Shown: piece by piece, positions 34,668 to 43,822 of the stretch
Position numbering within the stretch: position 1 is the first letter of the stretch
How the letters are laid out: every line of letters starts with the position of its first letter
Assembly: GCF_019703875.1 (NCBI RefSeq)
Contig: NZ_AP024110.1
Coordinates: 2,604,001-2,668,000 of the forward strand
Direction of reading: 5' to 3'
From: Methyloradius palustris
Lineage (GTDB): Bacteria > Pseudomonadota > Gammaproteobacteria > Burkholderiales > Methylophilaceae
DNA: 64,000 nucleotides
Notes under the pieces: generated by a model
The model's database searches: none
The model's input: only the letters and a program-made list of their open reading frames with translations
What the model was told of the DNA's origin: nothing
Made by a program: the position numbers and the translations under genes

Positions 34668-36473
34668 CTAAACTGCAACCAACTCACGTGATACACGCAC
34701 CAGATGATCAAACTGGTCATGCGGCATCGGTTTACCAAATAGATATCCCTGGGCGGTATAACAACCGTTGGCACTCAGGTATTCGGCCTGTTCTTCAGTT
34801 TCCACGCCTTCAGCGACTAAATCCAAGTGCAGTATTTTGGAAAGTTGCACCATGAGCTTCACTAACGCTGACTTCTCCAGATCAATTGGGATATCACAGA
34901 TAAACGAACGATCAATTTTGATCTGACTAATCGGGTAACGTGTGAGATAGCTCAATGAAGAATAGCCAGTGCCAAAATCATCAATTGATATATCAAAGCC
35001 GATCTCACTCAAGGCAATGAGTTTATTGAGCATGTCAGAGCTTTTATCAAGTAACAGACTCTCTGTGATTTCAAGTTTGATCCACTGGGGTTGGCAACCA
35101 GTTTCAGCTAATAGCGTTTTAATGGTCAGGACTAAATCGTTGCGAATAAACTGGCGCGTAGATAAATTCACAGCGATTTTAAAAGGTGCTTCACTCTCTT
35201 TATTCCAGGTGACGGCGGCTTTAAAAGCAGTATTGAGTACCCAAGCACCAACCTCAATAATCTGGCCAGTTTCTTCAGCTAGTGAAATGAATTTATCTGG
35301 TGATAGCAAACCTAGGGTAGGGTGCTGCCAGCGCACTAAGGCCTCTGCACCAATCAGCCCATGGTGAGTTAAATCAACTTGCGGCTGATAATAGAGCACC
35401 AACTCTTCACGCGATACCGCTTTGCGTAACGCAGCATCAAGCTCTGCGCGTGCCAATGATTGCAATGTCATATCTCCCACATAAAACTGGGCGTTGTTAC
35501 GTCCCATTTCTTTAGCGTGGTACATGGCCGTATCGGCATAATTCAATATCTGGTTTGCATCTTGTGCATCGTCAGGATACAAGGCCACACCGATGCTCAT
35601 AGTGATTGAAAGCTCTTGATCAGATACCTCAAACGGCTGGGAGAATAAGGCCATTATTTCTTCTGAAAGTACCATCAAAGCTGCTTTTGATTGTATGTGT
35701 GGTAGTAATATCGCAAATTCATCCCCCCCCAGTCTGGCTAGCATGTCAATTTGCCTTAAGACAGTTTTGAGTCGATGAGCTACTTCCGATATCAGTAAGT
35801 CGCTGCTGGCATATCCCAGCAGATCGTTTACCTCTTTAAAACCATCTATATCCAGCACCATGAGTGCAAATGGTTGCAATGTAGAGTCGCCAGGAGGAGA
35901 AATATACTTTTTAGTTTTCTCAAGCAAAAGCAAACGGTTGGGTAACTGGGTAAGTGGGTCCAAGTAACCCAAGTGATGAATGCCTTGCTGGCTATCAAGA
36001 ATGGCCGTCATGTCTTGCCCAACACCTAAGACAGAAGTCATTTCACCTTGCTGATCAAACTCTGGCAGTAATTCGACTTTCAGTACCCGGTCTTCACCAT
36101 TTTCAGCCTTCCACTGCATGTGCGCGGTGACATTACGCCGAGTTTTAAAAACATTAAGAACACATTGCTCATACTCATCGGCAGAGTGTCCGCCTGGATA
36201 CTCCGAGGGTGTTTTCCCCATCAAGTAATCAGCACTTTTATCCATATACGAGTTAAAGCGGTTACTGACGTAGATTCTTCTAGCATGGCTGTCATAGCGA
36301 ATAATCAAATTAGGACTGTTTTCGATGAGCTTGCGATATTCCTGGGCAATACTCACAAGCTTGATCACCTCCAACCCCTGTCGTTTGGCTTTAATCAATA
36401 AATAACAGCCAGCAATTGCCATTGCTATCAGGAGGAACAGCAAAACACCCAACACAATATGAGAGATAGCCAT
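34668..36473 (-). CDS. PAS-GGDEF-EAL bifunctional c-di-GMP protein
   Basis: 601 residues: one N-terminal transmembrane helix (about 5-27), a PAS domain (45-160), GGDEF with active site GGDEF 249-253 and I-site R240-D243, and EAL starting at EAL 377-379 with later NLSTRQF and DDFGTGYSSL metal/catalytic motifs. Both active sites look intact, so it could make and break c-di-GMP. Its position inside the che cluster, between cheR and cheW, suggests coupling of c-di-GMP to chemotaxis. Confidence 0.93.
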   Translation of the reverse strand: MAISHIVLGVLLFLLIAMAIAGCYLLIKAKRQGLEVIKLVSIAQEYRKLIENSPNLIIRYDSHARRIYVSNRFNSYMDKSADYLMGKTPSEYPGGHSADEYEQCVLNVFKTRRNVTAHMQWKAENGEDRVLKVELLPEFDQQGEMTSVLGVGQDMTAILDSQQGIHHLGYLDPLTQLPNRLLLLEKTKKYISPPGDSTLQPFALMVLDIDGFKEVNDLLGYASSDLLISEVAHRLKTVLRQIDMLARLGGDEFAILLPHIQSKAALMVLSEEIMALFSQPFEVSDQELSITMSIGVALYPDDAQDANQILNYADTAMYHAKEMGRNNAQFYVGDMTLQSLARAELDAALRKAVSREELVLYYQPQVDLTHHGLIGAEALVRWQHPTLGLLSPDKFISLAEETGQIIEVGAWVLNTAFKAAVTWNKESEAPFKIAVNLSTRQFIRNDLVLTIKTLLAETGCQPQWIKLEITESLLLDKSSDMLNKLIALSEIGFDISIDDFGTGYSSLSYLTRYPISQIKIDRSFICDIPIDLEKSALVKLMVQLSKILHLDLVAEGVETEEQAEYLSANGCYTAQGYLFGKPMPHDQFDHLVRVSRELVAV

Positions 36474-36552
36474 CTATTCATCATCTCGTTTTAAGTGACT
36501 CTTGGATGAAGTTATTGAGTAAACACTTATTCACGATGATTAATTAGCAAAC

Positions 36553-37095
36553 TTAGGCTGCATCACCAACAGCAGCCAGTGTTGCTATCTCTTCAAGTGA
36601 TAGCACATAACTTACATTCAGAATAATGACAAACTTGCCTTCGACTTTACCCATCCCAGCAATAAAATCAGCCCGGATATTCGCACCAAAATTAGGGGCT
36701 GGCTCAATCTGGTCAGGCAATATATCCATCACCTCGTTGACGGCATCTACCATTACCCCAACCACTTGCTGTTCACCTTCGTACTCAACTTCAATAATGA
36801 CCACACAAGTACGACGTGACAAACTGGTAGGTTGTTTACCGAAACGTGCGCCTAGATCAATCACGGGCACGACTGCTCCACGCAGATTAATCACCCCACG
36901 TATAAACTCTGGCATACGCGGCACTTCAGTTAATTGGCCATATTCAATAATCTCTTTGATATTAAGAATATTGATGGCGAAGACTTCTGTCCCCAGCATA
37001 AATGTAAGGTATTGCTGAGAGTCTGCAATACCCAGCGCTGCGAGCTGCAAACTAGTAGCGGGTGAGGCACCTGATGTTTTAATGGCTGCGTTCAT
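36553..37095 (-). CDS. cheW: Chemotaxis coupling protein CheW
   Basis: 180 residues: a disordered Ala/Ser-rich N-terminus of ~25 and a CheW SH3-like fold (YLTFMLGTEVFAINILNIKEIIEYGQLTEVPRMPEFIRGVINLRGAVVPVIDLGARFG). Bridges receptors and CheA. 17 bp downstream of the receptor gene. Confidence 0.96.
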   Translation of the reverse strand: MNAAIKTSGASPATSLQLAALGIADSQQYLTFMLGTEVFAINILNIKEIIEYGQLTEVPRMPEFIRGVINLRGAVVPVIDLGARFGKQPTSLSRRTCVVIIEVEYEGEQQVVGVMVDAVNEVMDILPDQIEPAPNFGANIRADFIAGMGKVEGKFVIILNVSYVLSLEEIATLAAVGDAA

Positions 37096-37111
37096 ATTGG
37101 CTCACCTAATA

Positions 37112-38734
37112 TCAGAATTTAACGAATTGAGATTCATCAAGACTCATGCTTGTTGGTATATCGCTTACCTTGGCACGACTAGTTTTAGCTTTAGCCGCAG
37201 GTTTTGCCGCAATGTAATTGGTACTACCCGCGTCCGCAAGTTTGAATAGACTCACCAAACTTTGTAACTGCTCGGCCTGACCACTCATTTCTTCAGCTGT
37301 GGCGGCAAGCTCTTCTGATGCACTGGCATTTTGCTGCGTGATCTGGCTGAGTTGACTCATGGCTGCGTTAATCTGGCCAGCCCCTGAGCTTTGCTCTTCA
37401 CTGGCAGCGGTGATTTCCTGAACGAGGTCTGAGGTCTTCTGGATGCTCGGCACCATTTCATCCAGCAGCTTGCCAGCACTTTCTGCAGTTACAACGCTAC
37501 CCGAGGCAAGCTCACCAATTTCTTGCGCAGCGACCTGGCTACGCTCGGCTAGTTTGCGAACTTCGGCTGCGACCACAGCAAAGCCTTTACCATGCTCACC
37601 AGCTCTTGCGGCTTCAATTGCGGCATTGAGGGCCAACAGGTTAGTCTGGTAGGCAATGTCATCAATAATGCCAATCTTGCCAGCAATACTTTTCATGGCC
37701 ACTACGGTTTCATTCACGGCTTTACCCCCTTGTTCTGCCTGTTTTGAAGCCGTAGATGCAATGCCATCGGTAACTTTGGAATTTTCTGTATTCTGATTAA
37801 TTGAGGCACTCATCTCCTCGACTGAAGCACTTGTTTCCTCAACTGATGCAGCTTGTTCGTTGGTGGCCTGACTAATGCTCTGTGCAGTAGCTGAGACCTC
37901 TTCAGAAGCACTACTGAGTGCATCGGCAGAAGAACGTACTTCTCCGATAATACTGGAAAGTTTCTCTACCATATTGCTCATAGCAGCTAGCATGCTTGTC
38001 GTATCGCCAGGTTTTAATGTCACATCAACGGTCAAATCACCTGCAGCCACTTTGGATACAATTTCTGCAGCATAGCTGGGCTCACCACCCAACTGTTTAA
38101 GCAAGCCTGCAGTAATAAACCAACCTAAGGCAGCCGCTATGGCAATTACAATAGCAGCAACAATTGTAGCAATAGTGCTTGCTTGAGATTTAGCAGCTAT
38201 AGCCTTGTCTGCACCTTTTTTTGCCAACTCTACGTTGTAATCAAAATCATCATTAATTGCAGAACCAATCTCATCAGCAATGGGCCCGATTTTGTCTAGC
38301 GCATCTCTCGCCTGATCCGACTTATTTGCACGCGATAACACTAACACTGGTGGATATCCTGCGACATACTCATCCAACTTGCTTTTAGCAAGGGTAACCA
38401 TGGCCTTATCTTTGTCATCGGTCACATCGTTTGTCAGATATTTTTCAATAGCGTCATACGCACCTTTTTTATGCTCTTCAATTTTTGCTTCGATTTCATC
38501 TAGTTTCTTGGGATTAGTATTCAAAACATGTTTATTTAGCATAAGACGTAAACGAAGCGTGTGTTTTCTCATCTGATCCAAGTCAATTAAGCTTGGTACC
38601 GAGTTAACCGTACCGTAATTAGCCGCCTCATATACGCTATCCATCTGGATACGCCCCATTACAGCCAAAGCGATCAAACCGATAATGGCGGCTAGGACTA
38701 ATAAAATCATTTTTTTTGCGACAGTTAATTTCAT
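37112..38734 (-). CDS. Methyl-accepting chemotaxis protein (membrane receptor)
   Basis: 540 residues: TM1 about 7-27, a periplasmic four-helix-bundle sensor (30-185), TM2 about 190-213, HAMP (to about 270), and a signalling hairpin with the tip DDIAYQTNLLALNAAIEAAR. Glutamine/glutamate-rich methylation stretches flank the tip (ASEEVSATAQSISQATNEQA, NASASEELAATAEEMSGQAE). The C-terminus ends ESQFVKF, without the NWETF tether for CheR/CheB. Ligand unknown. Confidence 0.94.
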   Translation of the reverse strand: MKLTVAKKMILLVLAAIIGLIALAVMGRIQMDSVYEAANYGTVNSVPSLIDLDQMRKHTLRLRLMLNKHVLNTNPKKLDEIEAKIEEHKKGAYDAIEKYLTNDVTDDKDKAMVTLAKSKLDEYVAGYPPVLVLSRANKSDQARDALDKIGPIADEIGSAINDDFDYNVELAKKGADKAIAAKSQASTIATIVAAIVIAIAAALGWFITAGLLKQLGGEPSYAAEIVSKVAAGDLTVDVTLKPGDTTSMLAAMSNMVEKLSSIIGEVRSSADALSSASEEVSATAQSISQATNEQAASVEETSASVEEMSASINQNTENSKVTDGIASTASKQAEQGGKAVNETVVAMKSIAGKIGIIDDIAYQTNLLALNAAIEAARAGEHGKGFAVVAAEVRKLAERSQVAAQEIGELASGSVVTAESAGKLLDEMVPSIQKTSDLVQEITAASEEQSSGAGQINAAMSQLSQITQQNASASEELAATAEEMSGQAEQLQSLVSLFKLADAGSTNYIAAKPAAKAKTSRAKVSDIPTSMSLDESQFVKF

Positions 38735-38783
38735 TTTATTGCTCCATATTTAGAATTTATTTCTAATGAAACTCTTGATTAAT

Positions 38784-40997
38784 TTATGTGGATAATGCGC
38801 CAGCAACTTCTGTAGCATCCTGCTGAGCAACTTGACGTAGTAACCCTGAGACGTCTAGAATTAAAGCTACATCCCCTGTTCCTAATATAGTAAAGCCGCC
38901 AATACCGCGAATCTGACTAAACACTTTACCCAAGGGTTTAATCACTGTTTGGAATTCTCCTAGCAATCTATCGACCACCAGCCCTACTTTGGTATCGCCA
39001 TAACGAACTACTACAACGTTCTCACGTTTAACGGACTCCCCCTCAACCTCAAAGTGTTTTCTTAAACGAATAAATGGCAACACCTCACCTCTGAGATTAA
39101 GGTAATTCCCCTCGACATTTCCCTGACTCCACTCGCCCAATTCGATACATTCAATGACCATGTCAAGTGGAATAATGTAAGTGGATTGCCCAACACCAAC
39201 TAAGAACCCGTCAATAATGGCAAGCGTCAATGGCAGGCGAATGCTCATGGTTGCACCTTTGCCCAGTTCAGATTGAATATCTACGGTTCCGCGCAAGGCC
39301 TGGATATTGCGGCGCACAACATCCATGCCGACACCTCGGCCGGAAAGGTTACTGACGGCATCGGCAGTTGAAAATCCAGCTTCAAATATGAGGTTGTAAA
39401 TTTCGTTATCAGAGAGTTGTTGTTCTGGTTTGACCAAGCCGCGTTCTATGGCTTTTGCCAAGATTTTGTCGCGATTCAAGCCACCGCCATCATCGCTGAC
39501 TTCTATCATGATGCTGCCAGCATCATGATAGGCATTGAGTTTGAGCGTGCCTTGCGCTGGTTTGCCCCTTGCTAGACGCACATCAGCTGGTTCAATACCA
39601 TGATCCATAGAGTTGCGCACCAAATGCGTAAGCGGGTCGCCGATTCTTTCAACCACAGTTTTATCAAGCTCGGTATCTTCACCGCTGATTTCAAGGTGGA
39701 TGTCTTTGCCCAACTCTTTGCTGACATCACGCACTACACGCTGAAAACGGTTAAATGTAGCGCCTATCTGTACCATACGCAGGGCTAGTGCTGAATCACG
39801 TACTTCTTCCACCAAGCGGGAAATCGTTGATGTAGCTTCTAACATATCCACCATCGCTGCACGCTGCGCGATCATATTGGCACCAGCACCTGCAATGATG
39901 AGTTCACCGACAAGGTTGATGAGTTGATCCAGCTTGACTGCATCTACACGGATTAAATTAGCTTCAGCGGTTTTAGTTTCTTTGACTTGTTTTTGTTTTT
40001 CTAGCGCAGCAGCCACTACACTTGGCTGAACAATTCTTTCATCCACCAAAACCTCACCAATTGGCTTTTGTTCAGCTTTGCCTTCGGTAGCCTGATTTTG
40101 TAAAACACGCTGCAACTCAGTTTCAGTGAGTGTGCCGCACTGTAAGAGAATTTCGCCCAAGCGCATCTCAGCTTCTGGAAGATCATGAATAAACTGGATG
40201 TATTCACTGATTTTGCTACGCGGCGGCAATATATGAATCAGGCTATCTTCACGCACAAAATCAAATACACTTTCAATCGTAGCTTTATCAGTATCGCTCT
40301 TGAAGTTGATTTCGAAACCCAGATAGCAAGACTCAGCGTCCATCTCGCTAGCTTTTGGTATTGCATCGGTGATGGTCACAATACGAACAATCGTGCCCAA
40401 GGTACGCAAATAGCGAATAAACGATAACGGATCCATACCATTGCGGAATACATCGGGGCCAAAGCGTAAAGACAAATGCCAGTTATCAGTTTCAACTGCA
40501 CCACCGCCTTCACTTTCAACTGATGACTCAGCCTCGGCAAATGTAGTCACACTTCTTTTGCTGGTAGTTGGCACTGCCGCGGTGCTTGTTGAAGACTCCG
40601 ACGATTGGATAACCAGATAGGCATTCAATCGTCCAATTAGAATCTGGCTAACAGTCTCTGTATCCTCATCAGGTAGTGACCCATCAGCCACATGACCAAG
40701 CAAGCGGCCAAGGTGATCGCAGACTTCTAGCAGCAATGCAACGAGTGGTTCATCTATGGTTAATTCGTTACTGCGCACTTTATCGAGCACGCTCTCAGCT
40801 ACATGGGTAAATGAGACAACGAAGTTAAGCCCAAACAAGCCCGCCGAGCCTTTAATCGTATGAGCAGCACGGAATATGGCATTTATGCTATCCATATCAT
40901 CTGGCGCATGTTCAAGATGCAGTAGCGCATCTTCCATATGCTCCAAAAGCTCGCGGCCTTCAATAATAAAGGTCTGTAAGGCATCGTCCAGATTCAT
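38784..40997 (-). CDS. cheA: Chemotaxis histidine kinase CheA
   Basis: 737 residues: Hpt domain with phospho-accepting H46 (AAHTIKGSAG), a long middle region (about 120-340) replacing the usual CheY/CheB-binding P2 domain, dimerisation P3 (LDQLINLVGELIIA), ATPase P4 with N, D/F and G boxes (HLVRNSMDHGIE, VSDDGGGL, GRGVGMDVV), and a CheW-like P5. The middle region has a dimer-like LRFGPDVFRNGMDPLSFIRYL segment seen in some proteobacterial CheA proteins. Confidence 0.96.
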   Translation of the reverse strand: MNLDDALQTFIIEGRELLEHMEDALLHLEHAPDDMDSINAIFRAAHTIKGSAGLFGLNFVVSFTHVAESVLDKVRSNELTIDEPLVALLLEVCDHLGRLLGHVADGSLPDEDTETVSQILIGRLNAYLVIQSSESSTSTAAVPTTSKRSVTTFAEAESSVESEGGGAVETDNWHLSLRFGPDVFRNGMDPLSFIRYLRTLGTIVRIVTITDAIPKASEMDAESCYLGFEINFKSDTDKATIESVFDFVREDSLIHILPPRSKISEYIQFIHDLPEAEMRLGEILLQCGTLTETELQRVLQNQATEGKAEQKPIGEVLVDERIVQPSVVAAALEKQKQVKETKTAEANLIRVDAVKLDQLINLVGELIIAGAGANMIAQRAAMVDMLEATSTISRLVEEVRDSALALRMVQIGATFNRFQRVVRDVSKELGKDIHLEISGEDTELDKTVVERIGDPLTHLVRNSMDHGIEPADVRLARGKPAQGTLKLNAYHDAGSIMIEVSDDGGGLNRDKILAKAIERGLVKPEQQLSDNEIYNLIFEAGFSTADAVSNLSGRGVGMDVVRRNIQALRGTVDIQSELGKGATMSIRLPLTLAIIDGFLVGVGQSTYIIPLDMVIECIELGEWSQGNVEGNYLNLRGEVLPFIRLRKHFEVEGESVKRENVVVVRYGDTKVGLVVDRLLGEFQTVIKPLGKVFSQIRGIGGFTILGTGDVALILDVSGLLRQVAQQDATEVAGALST

Positions 40998-41090
40998 TGC
41001 ATATTCCTTTCAGCCCGCGGCTAGATTGGCTTGTTATCTAATTCACTTAATTACCTGTAACCTTTATTGATGCTCCATACATAAAACGAT

Positions 41091-41405
41091 CTAAGCCTGG
41101 ATCACTACTGGATCTCCAAAAAAACTGCCAAGATCCGTTAAATCCAGCATGTCTTGTACTGATGCGCTGTGTCCCGTAAAACGCAGTTGTGTTCCGCGAG
41201 TAATGCTTTCAATCTTGGCCATCAGCATGATTTGCAGACCCGCACTATCAATTTCAGTGATTTGCGATAAATCAAACTCAATCTCTCGCGCTTTAGCCAA
41301 GGGTTCTTCCAATGCCGCTTTTAGCTCTTGAGCAACAAATATCGTCATCTCGCCATCCACTGCTAGCTGGCAGAGGTCTTTTTTCATCACTATATTGATA
41401 GCCAT
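41091..41405 (-). CDS. STAS-domain protein
   Basis: 104-residue single STAS domain; FDLSQITEIDSAGLQIMLMAK carries the conserved D-S phosphorylation site of anti-anti-sigma-type proteins. In this setting, between cheA and cheY, such proteins commonly act as chemotaxis-cluster accessory switches. Partner unknown. Confidence 0.9.
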   Translation of the reverse strand: MAINIVMKKDLCQLAVDGEMTIFVAQELKAALEEPLAKAREIEFDLSQITEIDSAGLQIMLMAKIESITRGTQLRFTGHSASVQDMLDLTDLGSFFGDPVVIQA

Positions 41406-41469
41406 TTTTTTGCCTCGTTTATTTGCTTATACGTTAAGACTTTGGCCTTGTGTTACGGGCATTTAGCAC

Positions 41470-41838
41470 TTACGGGAGAATCAGTTTTGAGACTGCATTT
41501 AGCAGTTGTGCTGGCTGAAATGGCTTCACCACCCAGGCCTTTGCTCCCGCTGCCTGACCTTGTACTTTTTTGTCTTCACCACTTTCAGTAGTAAGCATGA
41601 TGACGGGAGTGAATTTATACGCTGGCAGCTGTTTAGCGGCCTTCACAAACTCAATACCATTCATATTGGGCATATTCACATCACTGATAATCAAATGGAT
41701 TTTCTGGCCCGTAAGCTTCCTTAATGCATCCTGACCGTCCTCAGCCTCAATGACCTCATACCCTGCACCTTCAAGTGCTATGCCGACGACTTGCCGTAGT
41801 GAAATTGAGTCATCTACTACCATGATTGTTTTAGCCAT
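41470..41838 (-). CDS. cheY: CheY-like response regulator
   Basis: 122-residue lone receiver domain with acidic D9/D10, phospho-acceptor D53 (LIISDVNMPNMNG) and switch Lys in VVKPFQP. Probably phosphorylated by CheA and acting at the flagellar or pilus motor. Next to the STAS gene. Confidence 0.94.
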   Translation of the reverse strand: MAKTIMVVDDSISLRQVVGIALEGAGYEVIEAEDGQDALRKLTGQKIHLIISDVNMPNMNGIEFVKAAKQLPAYKFTPVIMLTTESGEDKKVQGQAAGAKAWVVKPFQPAQLLNAVSKLILP

Positions 41839-41861
41839 ATCGAAATCCCTGAGTCCAATGG

Positions 41862-42899
41862 TTAGAAAAATGTAATATCGTCCGAACTATCTGCTGCATT
41901 ACTACTGGTCACCTGCGCTGGCGCTGAAAAAGACTGGGCATTAATCGTTTGCGTGCGGTATGGGGTTTGTGTTGCTGGCCTGCTATATCGCTGATGCACT
42001 TCATGCTGTTGCTGCATGGTGTAGCTGGCAGAGAGTTGTGCCAGCCATTGATTAGCGTCCACTTCTGTAGCGCCGCTTACCAACGTCTGCTCCAAGCGTG
42101 TTAAATCTTGCTGCACGTGCGAGAGCATTTGCGTAACGCGGTCTTGAAACTGTAGCGAAACCAGCACCTGTGAGATTTCACCGCCAACATGCTGACCTTC
42201 TGCGCGCATAGCATCGCTGGCCTCTACCACCGCATTGGCCGCATCACCAAATTTACTGATCACCTTTGCAACCACCTGTTCGGCATGAGTCACCATTTCC
42301 AAATCTTTTAGCTCAAACTCTTGAGAGAGCGTCATGGTTTCGCTGATAGCAGCGTTAACCACACGGATTTTTTCTGCGATCTGCTTGCCTGTGATTGCAG
42401 AATGGTTGGACAGTTGGCGTACCTCATTGGCAACTACGGCAAAGCCGCGACCTGCATCACCAGCATGTGCCGCCTCAATCGCCGCATTGATCGCCACCAT
42501 GTTGGTTTGGCGAGCAATCGAGCTCACATTTTCTGCCATGCTCTTTAATTCTTTGATGAATATGGATAAATCAAGCACGGCTTGCACTAATGCTTTTTTT
42601 TCATCTAACGACGATTTGAGCAGGGTGATAATTGAAGTCAGATCAGATTGGCTTTGATGCAACAGTAAAACCAAACCTTCGTTGCCACCAGAAGTTTGCA
42701 CTGTAGATTTTATGCGTTGCGATAACCCGTAGAAACGCTGACTTAGTGCGATAATCGCTTCATCAGTTACTGTCCGTGCAGCTTCAATCTGCCCCGCCCA
42801 GATGGGTAACACACGTTCACAGAGGTAATCTAGCCCTTGTACTCCATCGGGCACTGGCGCTAGATAATTATCTTCCGTTTCCACAGCCGCTCCCCTCAT
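41862..42899 (-). CDS. Soluble methyl-accepting-type receptor
   Basis: 345 residues with no transmembrane segment. The signalling hairpin is short (IARQTNMVAINAAIEAAHAGDAGRGFAVVANEVRQLSNHS, about 128-167), followed by helices and a disordered Gln/Ser/Thr/Pro-rich tail of about 50 residues ending DDITFF. It belongs to the cytoplasmic receptor-like proteins often coded next to cheY/cheA. The aromatic C-terminal end may be a docking tag. Confidence 0.88.
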   Translation of the reverse strand: MRGAAVETEDNYLAPVPDGVQGLDYLCERVLPIWAGQIEAARTVTDEAIIALSQRFYGLSQRIKSTVQTSGGNEGLVLLLHQSQSDLTSIITLLKSSLDEKKALVQAVLDLSIFIKELKSMAENVSSIARQTNMVAINAAIEAAHAGDAGRGFAVVANEVRQLSNHSAITGKQIAEKIRVVNAAISETMTLSQEFELKDLEMVTHAEQVVAKVISKFGDAANAVVEASDAMRAEGQHVGGEISQVLVSLQFQDRVTQMLSHVQQDLTRLEQTLVSGATEVDANQWLAQLSASYTMQQQHEVHQRYSRPATQTPYRTQTINAQSFSAPAQVTSSNAADSSDDITFF

Positions 42900-43175
42900 C
42901 TGATATCAGTATTAGCTTTAAAGCTAATTTGACTGTCGAGGTCATCTTATGCGTATAAAAACTATCCCGACAATCAGCGGAGTCTTGCTATTTCAATCAT
43001 ATTTACTAAGAAAAATCTTAGTAATAAATAAGAAAAGTCTTGATATGTCAGAGATTGATGACAATGATGAAAGGCAGCGCCACTACAGGCTAAATGGCAG
43101 GATTGACTACAGGTAGCGGTATGCCTTAACGACAACCACATTAGATAGGGATGAACTGGGTAAAACTGAACTCTG
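42900..43175. other. Spacer between the soluble-receptor gene and the two-component pair
   Basis: About 275 bp, AT-rich, without a supported gene. It probably holds the promoter of the downstream (leftward) che genes and the end of the regulator operon. Confidence 0.4.
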
Positions 43176-43802
43176 CTACGTCAGATTATTGATACCGTAA
43201 CGAATGAGATCAGCATCATTGTCTATGCTGAGTTTTTGCTTGATATTGATTTTATGGGCACTAATAGTTTTAACGCTGAGATCAAATTGATGGGCAATTT
43301 CAGTCACTTTTTTACCTTGTACCAGCAATTTGAGTACAGAGAGTTCGCGTGTAGTAAGTACAATCTGCGGGTTTTCAGAGGTCATCATTTTCTGCGAAAA
43401 AAACATCTGCTCGCTCACTTCCGACCCTATGTATTTTCCGCCGAGTGCAACTTTATGGACCGCCCTAATCAATTCTGCAGGATTGCTATTTTTTGTGATG
43501 TAGCCTTTAGCTCCGGCCTTGAACATACGGCGAGCTGACTGTATATCATCATGCATACTTAGTACCAAAATTGGGGGATATTGCGAATTAGCAGCAATGA
43601 TTTGAGCCAGCTCAAAACTATTTACACCTGGGAGAGACACATCAAGCATGATCAAATCAAAGTGGTCTTGCTGCAAATAAGCTAGCAAAGCTTCACCTGT
43701 AGCCGCCTCTGCAGCAACTATAATGTCGTCGCTCTTTTCAAAAAGCTGCTTTAGACCTTCTCGCATGAGTTCGTGGTCATCTACAATCAACAGTCTTATC
43801 AT
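43176..43802 (-). CDS. NarL/FixJ-type response regulator
   Basis: 208 residues: receiver with D54 (DLIMLDVSLPG) and a LuxR-type helix-turn-helix (LTTRELSVLKLLVQGKKVTEIAHQFDLSVKTISAHKINI, about 149-188). Cognate kinase is the PAS kinase directly upstream (20 bp), so this is a two-component pair of the UvrY/GacA kind. Confidence 0.94.
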   Translation of the reverse strand: MIRLLIVDDHELMREGLKQLFEKSDDIIVAAEAATGEALLAYLQQDHFDLIMLDVSLPGVNSFELAQIIAANSQYPPILVLSMHDDIQSARRMFKAGAKGYITKNSNPAELIRAVHKVALGGKYIGSEVSEQMFFSQKMMTSENPQIVLTTRELSVLKLLVQGKKVTEIAHQFDLSVKTISAHKINIKQKLSIDNDADLIRYGINNLT

Positions 43803-43822
43803 GTAAATATATTCACTAAATT

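Noticed and set aside
37112..38734. Apparent gap in the receptor signalling domain
   Set aside because: On re-reading, the helices before the tip are contiguous and of usual length; nothing supports a deletion.
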